Below are positions 35,584 through 44,100 of a DNA stretch of 64,000 nt, one piece after another. The notes beneath the pieces are model-generated. The model had not been told where the DNA came from. It did no database searches and was given only the letters and a program-made list of their open reading frames with translations. This stretch comes from Bordetella parapertussis (GTDB lineage Bacteria; Pseudomonadota; Gammaproteobacteria; Burkholderiales; Burkholderiaceae_C): assembly GCA_945890735.1 (NCBI GenBank), contig CAMDCZ010000001.1, positions 1 to 64,000 of the forward strand, read 5' to 3'. The translations under genes were made by a program, and so were the position numbers. How positions within the stretch are numbered: the first letter of the stretch is position 1; each line of letters starts with the position of its first letter.

Positions 35584-36072
35584 ATGTTGCAAGATGACAA
35601 TTTAAAAAATGCTTTGGGAACCATGGTGTTGAAAAGTAAAAACTCTGAGAAAGCAGCAACCGCTGTTAACTTCATCTTGCATTGCATGACGCCATTATTA
35701 CCTTTGGTTGCCGCATTGTTGTTTGGGAAGAAGGCCTACCTGCTGAATTACAAGCAGTCTTTGAAAAAAATCAAGGTCCATGTGCGGGCCATCGGTGATG
35801 GCCCCTTACAGCATTATTTTCAGAACATCCTTTTCTTCAATGCCAAGGTGAGCGAGCCGATCAAAGGCCATTGTTCTCAATGCGGTAATTGTTGCTTGAA
35901 CCGGCAATGTTTTTTCCTGGAATCCACCGGAACCGACCAATACATCTGCGGGATTTACAACTCACCGTTGCGCCGGTTTTCCAACTGTGGCTCTTTTCCG
36001 ATCAACAGCCACGACATTGAACGCTATCAATGTCCCACCTACAGCGTGATTCGTCTGCATACGGTGGTTTAA
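35584..36072 (+). CDS. cysteine-cluster protein of unknown function
   Basis: A 162-residue ORF with visibly lower GC than its surroundings. It has a hydrophobic stretch (FILHCMTPLLPLVAALLFG) followed by a C-terminal cysteine cluster: CSQCGNCC, then Cys residues in NRQCFF, YICGIY, SNCGSF and YQCPTY. The C-x2-C-x2-CC start and spaced later cysteines resemble the YkgJ-type metal-chelating cluster. ATG 35584 or 35623 (preceded by GGGAA) could be the start. It is divergent from dusA. Metal binding is inferred; no role is known. Confidence 0.55.
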   Translation: MLQDDNLKNALGTMVLKSKNSEKAATAVNFILHCMTPLLPLVAALLFGKKAYLLNYKQSLKKIKVHVRAIGDGPLQHYFQNILFFNAKVSEPIKGHCSQCGNCCLNRQCFFLESTGTDQYICGIYNSPLRRFSNCGSFPINSHDIERYQCPTYSVIRLHTVV

Positions 36073-36270
36073 TCCCCAGGTCCACGGCGAGCTGACCGCT
36101 TGCGTGCGTTGACCTGGCATCTATTGACCTTCCGGGTTTTTTGACAAATGGTCTTGCCATCGCAGTTGGCAATGCGCCGTCATATGAATGCCAAATAATT
36201 CATTTCGATCGTTTTTTAAAGTTTTCTCCGCTGGTGCCGAAAGTTGATAACCCATCGTGGATTTCATCTG

Positions 36271-38154
36271 ATGAACGATTTTTTGCCCCTTTCACGCACA
36301 CCCACATGGCCATGGCCTGCTGCCAAAGCAGTGTTTGGCTTTGTTCTGACAACGTTTGCCGTTGCGCTGCTGCATGCGTCCGACGTGGCCGCCGATGAAT
36401 TGGTGGCACTGAAAGGGACTGACGACCGCGCCAATTGGGTGCAGTTCCCTCCGCCCAAGGCCAAACCCGTTCAGGCAGACCGCGACAGCGTGGCGCCCCA
36501 GCCCACCGAGAAAGCCAAGCCAGCTGAAGCAGCCGCTGCGCCTTCAACGCCACCTGCCCCACCAGCGGCACCAGCGGCATCCGACCGAACACCCGAGGCC
36601 TCGCCCAGCGTGAGCAGCAAGCCAGCGGACGAAGCAGTGGGCATCGAGCTGCTGGGCTTTTTGTTTGTTGGTAACCAAAGCATCACCAGTGAGGAATTGG
36701 GTCAGGCCTTGTCCGCCCAGTTGGGCATGAAAACCAACATGGCTGATTTTGAAAAAATCACCGAAGAAGTCACCCGCCATTACCGCCGACGCGGCTGGCT
36801 GGCGCGTGCGGATTTGCCGCAGCAAGAACTGAGTGGCGGCATTTTGCGGGTCAACATCACCGAGGCCCGATTCGGTGGCGCGGTGATCAACGACCCGAGT
36901 GGCGCCTTGAAAGCCTCGGACCATTTGGTCAAGCTGATTGAGCGACATCAGCCTGTGGGCAAAGCCATCAACCTCAAAACCCTGGAAACCGCCTCCTTAT
37001 TGGCAGCCGAGATACCTGGTGTGAAAACCCAAGTCAGCTTGCAACCGGGCAGCCATGCCGGCGAATCGGTGGCGCTGGTTCAGGTGACGCGCCACAAAGA
37101 ACAGCAAACGCAAGTGGAATTGGACAACCATGGCTCACGGGCCGTGGGTTTGTTTCGACAGTCGCTGGCCTTCAATTTGAACAACCCGGGCCAGCGGGGT
37201 GACCAAATCGCGGTGAACTTGCTCAACAGCCAAGGGGTGAAGTACGGTCGCTTGATGTACAGCCTGCCGCTCGAGGGCAATGGCTGGCGCTTGGCTTCCT
37301 ATGCCTCGGCCATGCATTACCAGTTGGTCAGCGCGGACTTTGCCGCCTTGCAGGCCGAAGGGCCCTCCTCCACGCTTGGCTTGGCACTGAGCCTGCCGTT
37401 GGCGCGCACCCAGGTTCAGACCATGAGCCTGAACCTGGCGAGTGAAATCAAACAGTACCGCAACGATGTGCTGAACCAAACGGTGACCAAATACAGCGGG
37501 CAATCGACCCAAGTGACCTTGGACCTGAGTGGTCACGATCCTTTGTCGCCCTGGCAGCACCGCAGTGCCGTCTCATGGGTGCTGGGCAAGATCGACCTGA
37601 GTCAGTCCACGACGGCGCATATCCAAGGCGATTTGGCCACCACGCAAACCGCTGGGCACTACCAACGGCTGCGCCTGAACCACTCCCAGCGCTATGCCTT
37701 GGACGAGCAGCGCGCCTTGGTGGGCCAATTCCAAACCCAATGGGCCAACAAAAACCTCGACGGCGCTGAAAAGCTGTATTTGGGCGGTGCGCAGGGAGTG
37801 CGTGCCTACCCGACCAACGAAGCCGGTGGCAGCCAAGGCAGTTTGTTGAACCTGGAGTACCAACAACTTGTGCCCTTGGCGGGGAATCACCTGACCGTGG
37901 CGGGCTTTTATGACTGGGGCGATGTGCAGGTCAACAAATTCAGTGATTTCACCACCGCCTTGAACCGTTACCAATTGCAGGGTGCGGGTCTGTGGTTGAG
38001 CAGCAGCCTGAACACGGGCCTGGGCCAAACCGATTTCAAACTGACCTGGGCGCGGCGCATGGGTCACAACCCCAATGCCAACAGCAGTGGCTTGGACCAA
38101 GATGGCAGCCTGGTGCTGGACCGGTATTTGCTCAACATCAACCATGCGTTTTGA
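36271..38154 (+). CDS. two-partner secretion outer-membrane transporter (FhaC/ShlB family, TpsB)
   Basis: A 627-residue outer-membrane protein that exports the adjacent exoprotein. The leader (about 45 residues) ends near SDVAADE, then a Pro/Ala-rich linker. Two POTRA domains follow: the first begins IELLGFLFVGNQSITSEELG, with YRRRGWLARADLPQQELSGG between them. The C-terminal half is a 16-strand-type barrel including FVHDs-like GAQGVRAYPTNEAGGSQGSL, the conserved loop-6 (VRGY-type) motif. The protein ends in a Phe (NINHAF), as outer-membrane barrels do. ATG 36271 is used; one base separates its stop from the exoprotein start. Confidence 0.88.
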   Translation: MNDFLPLSRTPTWPWPAAKAVFGFVLTTFAVALLHASDVAADELVALKGTDDRANWVQFPPPKAKPVQADRDSVAPQPTEKAKPAEAAAAPSTPPAPPAAPAASDRTPEASPSVSSKPADEAVGIELLGFLFVGNQSITSEELGQALSAQLGMKTNMADFEKITEEVTRHYRRRGWLARADLPQQELSGGILRVNITEARFGGAVINDPSGALKASDHLVKLIERHQPVGKAINLKTLETASLLAAEIPGVKTQVSLQPGSHAGESVALVQVTRHKEQQTQVELDNHGSRAVGLFRQSLAFNLNNPGQRGDQIAVNLLNSQGVKYGRLMYSLPLEGNGWRLASYASAMHYQLVSADFAALQAEGPSSTLGLALSLPLARTQVQTMSLNLASEIKQYRNDVLNQTVTKYSGQSTQVTLDLSGHDPLSPWQHRSAVSWVLGKIDLSQSTTAHIQGDLATTQTAGHYQRLRLNHSQRYALDEQRALVGQFQTQWANKNLDGAEKLYLGGAQGVRAYPTNEAGGSQGSLLNLEYQQLVPLAGNHLTVAGFYDWGDVQVNKFSDFTTALNRYQLQGAGLWLSSSLNTGLGQTDFKLTWARRMGHNPNANSSGLDQDGSLVLDRYLLNINHAF

Positions 38155-38155
38155 C

Positions 38156-41100
38156 ATGAAACCACGCCACCGTCACACCACCTTGGTCTCTTGCTTGGCC
38201 CTCGCCGGCTTGCAGCTGCACGCGCAAACGCCGCCAGTGGCCGCCAGCGCCTTGCCGCAAGGTGCCAACCTGGTGTCAGGACAGGCCACGGTGACACAAA
38301 CCGCGCCGAATGTCTTATCGATTGGGCAATCCAGCCAACGGGCCGTGCTGGACTGGAACAGCTTCAACATTGGCAGCCAGGCCGCGGTGCAATTCAACCA
38401 ACCCCATGCAAATGCGGTGGTGTTGAACCGGGTGCTGGACACCAACCCGACGCAAATCCTGGGTCGCTTGAGCGCGAATGGCCAGGTTTTCATCAGCAAC
38501 CCAGCCGGGGTGTTGTTTGGCTCGACCGCGCAAGTGAACGTGGCTGGCTTGGTGGCCACCACGCAAGCCATTGGGGTGGACGACTTCAAGCAATTTGGCG
38601 AAGCGCTGGCGGTCAGCGGCCACCAAGGCGCGGTGGTGAACCAAGGCCAGATCACGGCAGCCTTGGGCGGCTACATCGCCCTGCTCGCCCCCGAGGTGCG
38701 CAACGAAGGCGTGTTGCTGGCGCGAGAAGGCACAGTGGCCCTGGCTGCAGGCTCGAAAACCCTTTTGCAATTTGCCGACAGCAAGCTGGTGTCGGTGTTG
38801 GTCGATCACTCGGTGATGGATGCCTTGGTTGTCAACAAACAAGTGATCCGAGCCGATGGCGGCTTGGTGATTTTGTCGGCCCGCAGTGCGAATGCGATGT
38901 TGGGCAGTGTGATTCAGCAAAGCGGCACGATTGAAACCCTGTCTTTGGTCAGTCGCGAAGGCCGTGTGTTTTTGGATGGCGGCACGCAAGGTGTGGTCGA
39001 CATGCGCGGACAAATCAGCGCCGCTGGCTTGGACGCCAGCACCAAGGGCGGCGAGGTGGTGGTGACCGGCGACAAAGTCACCCTCTCGGGCCAGGCGCGG
39101 GTTGATGCCAGTGGCCAAGCCGGCGGTGGCCAGGTCCTGATCGGCGGCGACTGGCAAGGCCAAAACCCGCTGATCAGACAAGCCAATCAAGTCTTGATCC
39201 AGCCCGGCGCAGTGCTGAACGCCTCGGCCCTGAGCCAGGGCAACGGCGGCACCGTGGTGGTCTGGTCCAACACCCGAAACACGCTTGGCAGCACGCAGGT
39301 ACAAGGCCAGTTGCTGGCGCGCGGTGGTGCCCTGGGCGGCGACGGTGGCCGCATTGAAACCTCCGGCCACCAGCTCAACACCCATGGTGTGCAAGGCGAT
39401 GCCAGTGCGCCCGCAGGTCAAGCAGGCACTTGGTTGTTTGACCCGTGGAACGTGGAAATCACTGCAGCCACGGCCAACAACAACCAAAGCAGCGGCACCT
39501 GGACGGCCAGCGGTAGCAGCTCGACCATTGCCAACACGGCCATCAACAGTTTGTTGGAGGCCGGCACCAACGTGGTGGTCAGCACCACCGGCATCGGCAC
39601 AGACGCGGGCAACATCACCGTCAGTGCGCCCATCACCCGCAGCAGCAGCACCGGCTCGGCCAATCTGACCTTGAATGCCGACAACCACATCAGCATCAAC
39701 AGCACGGTCAACATCAGCGGCAGTGGTTCGAACCTGAACCTGAACGCCGGTGGCACTGGCGGGGTGGCCCTGAATGCCGCTGTGACGGTCGACACCCTGA
39801 GCGTGTCGGTGCCCGGCGTGGGCACGGTCACGCAATCAGCGGCGATCGATGTCAACAACTTGAAATTGGTGGGCACCGCTTCCAACGTGACCTTGAACAA
39901 CGCCGGCAACCGGATAGGCACCGTGGCCGCCAATGTCAATGCATTGGCCCTGACCAGCAACATCGGCGCGAATTTGGCTGACCCGTATGGCACGGGTTTG
40001 TACATCGGCACGGTCGATGGCTTGAGCGGCATCAACGCGCGAGGCGATGTCAGCATCGCCGCAACCGATGGCAATGTGTTTGTCAATCAAAACATCGCCA
40101 CCACCAGCACCAGCAGCACCGCCCTCACCGTCAACGCCGGGGCGAACTTGGCGGTCGGGGCGTACACGGGTGCCACCAGCAGTGTCAACCCCTATGGCTT
40201 CAACATCATTTTGGGCAGCGGCAAAACCATCACGCTGGGCAGTGGTGGCACGGGCAAGCTCTACAGCGGTTCAGTGGCAGGCAGTGGCCAGACCTTGACC
40301 ACCTATGTGGGTTCGGGCAGCGGCCGGTTCCGCTACAACAGCAATGCCAGCACCGCCAATTACACCCAAGCCTTGGGCACCGGCTTGAACCTGATTTACC
40401 GCGAAAACCCGCTCCTGACCATCACCTCAAGCAACCGAAGCATCACCTACGGCAACAGCTTCAGCGCGCTCACCCCCTCGGTGTCGGGTTTGGTGAATGC
40501 GGATACCTCTGCCCTGGCACTTCAAGGCCTGACCGAGACCATGGGCGGCAACAGCTTGTCGACACAGGGCTACACCAACGCCGGCAGCTATGCCATCACG
40601 CCTGCTTACACCAGCCTCTTGGGTTACCGCACCAGCAGTACGGCAGGCACGCTCACCGTGGTACCCAAAGCCTTGAGCGTGACAGCTTTGGTGACCGCCG
40701 CGAACAACAAGGTGTATGACGGCACGGCCGCCGCCACCTTGCAGTTGAGCACCAACAAGTTTGACAACGACCTGGTGACCGCGGTGCCCAGCAGCACTTT
40801 CTTTGCTGACAAAAACGTGGGCACAGGCAAGTTGATCACCGCCACTGGCTTGGGCCTGACCGGGGCTGATGCGGCCAACTACAGCTTGAGCAGCACCAGC
40901 ACCACTTCCAGCGGCAACATCACGGCCAAAACCCTGAGCCTGGGCTTTGCGGGTGTGAACCGGGTTTACGACGGCACCACCGCGGGCACCGTGACCGTGA
41001 CCGATGATCGGGTCGCTGGCGATGTGCTGACCATTGGGCGTACCGCGGTGTTTGCCGATAAAAATGTGGGTACTGGCAAAACCGTGACCGTGTCTGGCGC

Positions 41101-44100
41101 CACGCTCTCGGGGACCGACAGCGGCAACTACACCCTCAGCAGCAGCACGGGCAGCACCACGGCCGACATCACCCAACGCACGCTGACCATCAGCGGCATC
41201 ACCGGCCCCAGCCGCGCTTATGACGGCAGTACCAACGCCACGCCTGTCACCTCGGGCATTGTTTACGGCAACAAGGTCAGCAGCGACAGCCTGAGCCTGA
41301 GCAGCAGCAGCGGCGTGTTCAGCGACGGCAAGGACGTGGGCAGCAACAAGCCCGTCAACTTGACCAATGTGTACACCGGCACCGACTTGGGCAACTACAA
41401 CGTCGTCGACCAAACCAGCACCACCGGCTCGGTCACACCGAAAACGCTGACGGCGACTTTGACTGCCAGCAACAAGGTCTATGACCAAACCACGGCAGCC
41501 AGCGCCACGATTGACAGCTTCATCGGTTTGGTCGGCACCGAGACCGTCACGGCCACAGGCACCGCGACCTTCAACAACAAAAACGTCGGCACGGGCAAAA
41601 CCGTGACCGTCAACAGCGTGGTCTTGGCCGATGGTGCCAACGGTGGCGCGGCCAGCAACTACAGCTTGGCCAACGGCTTCACGACCACCGCCAACATCAC
41701 GGCCAAAAGCTTGTCGGTGACGGCCGCCGCCAACCACAAGGTGTATGACGGCACCGCCACCGCCACCTATGTGCTCAGCAGCGACCAGTACCTGACCGAC
41801 GTGTTGAACATCACCGCCACATCGGGTTTGTTCAGCGACAAAAACGCGGCCAACGGCAAGACCGTGACCGTGGGGGGCATCAGCCTGGCTGGGACGGATG
41901 CCAACAACTACAGCCTGAGCAACCCGACCACCACCACCACCGCCAACATCACCCCCAAGGCATTGACTGCCAGCGTGGCCGCGCCCAACAAAACCTATGA
42001 CGGCAACACCACCGCCACGCCCACGCTGACCATCACCAGTGGCTTGGTAGGCGCAGAAACCGTCAACGCTTCGGGGACGGCCACCTTCAATGCGAAGAAT
42101 GTAGCCACGGCCAACTTGGTCACGGTCAACACCGCTGCATTGGCCGATGGCAGCAACGGCGGTTTGGCGACCAACTACAGCTTGACTGCAGGTCAAACCG
42201 TGGCAGCTTCCATCACGCCCAAAGACTTGACCGCGACCGTGACGGCACCCAGCAAAACCTATGACGGCACCAGCACGGCCACCCCCACATTGAGCATCGA
42301 CCAAACGGGTTTCGTCGGCAGTGAAACCGTCACGGCCACCGGGACAGCCACGTTCAACACGAAAAATGTGGCCACCGCCAACCTGGTGACAGTCAACACC
42401 ACGACCTTGGCTGATGGCACGAACGATGGCGTGGCCAGCAACTACCGTTTGGCAGCAGGCCAAACCGTGGCGGCCAGCATCACAGCGCGGGCCATCACCG
42501 TCAACGCCCCCACGGTCACGAAAACCTATGACGGCAGCACCACGGTGTCATCTGCCATCGCCACCATCGAACCCTTGCTGCCCAGCTTGGACACAGGCAG
42601 CAGCTTGGGCACCAGTGACGCCATCACCGCCAGCGATCTGGCGTTTGCCAGTGCGCGTGCCGGCACCGCCAAGGTGGTCAACGCCTCTAACCTGGTGATC
42701 CGCGACAACAGCGGCGCAGGCGAGGTGATGAACAGCAACTACACGATCACCCTCAACGCCAACAATGCCAGCGTGATCACGCCCAAAACACTCACGCCAA
42801 CGATCACCAACAGCAGCGTGACCAAGCAGTACGACGGCAACACGGATGCACCTTCGGGCTTCACGCCGACCTTCAGCTGGAGCGGCTTCATCAGCGGCGA
42901 CACCAGCGCCAACCTGAGCCACACGTCATCGGCTTACAACGCGAAAAACGTCAGCACGGCCAATCAAATCACCGTCAGTGGCTTGGCCATCACGGCGGTC
43001 ACCGGCAGCAACAGCAGCGTCGCCACCGACTATGCGTTGGACACCCCCAGCAAAACCGTCGCGGCCACCATCACGCCAGCCACCTTGACCCCAAGCCTGT
43101 CCAACACCGGCGTCACCAAGGTCTACGACGCCACCACCGCCGCACCCGCAGGTTTTGCACCCACGTTCACCTGGTCTGGTTTGATTGCCGGCGACAGCGC
43201 AGCCACGCTCAGCAACACGTCTTCCAGCTACAACAGCACGCATGTCAGCGCCGCCAACCAACTCACCGTGAACGGCTTGGCCATCACCGGCATCACCGGC
43301 AGCAACACCAGCTTGGCAAGCGACTACGTGCTCAACGCCACCAGCCAATCGGTCTCGGCCAGCATCACACCGAAAACCATCGTGGGCAGCCTCAGCAACA
43401 CCGGGGTGACCAAGGTCTATGACGGCGGCACCTCGGCCCCAGCGGGTTTCACCCCAACCTTCAGTTGGTCAGGTCTGGTGACCGGCGACACCGCCGCAGC
43501 GGTCAGCCAAACTGGCATGGCCTACAACAGCCCACGGGTGGCCGCGGCGACTGACCTCACGGTGAGTGGCATGGCCCTGACCAGCATCACCGGCAGCAAT
43601 GGCAGCCTGGGCAGCGACTATGCCCTTGACGCGACCAGCAAAACCGTGGCTGCCACGGTCACACCCAAGACCTTGACGCCCTTGGTCAGCAACACCGGCG
43701 TGACCAAGGTCTACGACGGCACCACGGATGCCCCTGCTGGCTTCAGCCCCACCTACACCTGGTCGGGCTTCATCAGTGGTGACACAGCCGTGTCGATGAC
43801 CAACACCGGCAGCAGCTACAACAGCCCGAACGTGGTGTCGGCCACCCACCTGACTGTCAATGGCTTGGCCTTGAGCGGCAGCGTCACTGGCAGCAACAGC
43901 AGTGCCTTGTCCGACTATGCGTTGGATGCGACAGCCAAACCTGTGGCGGCCACCATCACGGCGAAACCGCTCACCGCCAGTCTGACGGCAGCCCCTAAAA
44001 CCTACGATGGCACCAACAGCGCGACGCCGGTGCTGAGCATCACCAGCGGCTTGGTGGGCACAGAAACCGTGATCGCCACTGGCACGGCCAGTTACAACAG

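Noticed and set aside
36139..36150. TTGACA box upstream of the TpsB gene
   Set aside because: No convincing -10 lies 16-18 nt downstream, so a promoter could not be supported.
40427..42463. Long minus-strand open frame (678 codons) opposite the exoprotein repeats
   Set aside because: It mirrors the repeated sense codons; the strong codon bias and lack of TTA/CTA/TCA in the sense frame remove antisense stops. The product is a low-complexity Gly/His/Val-rich sequence without domains.
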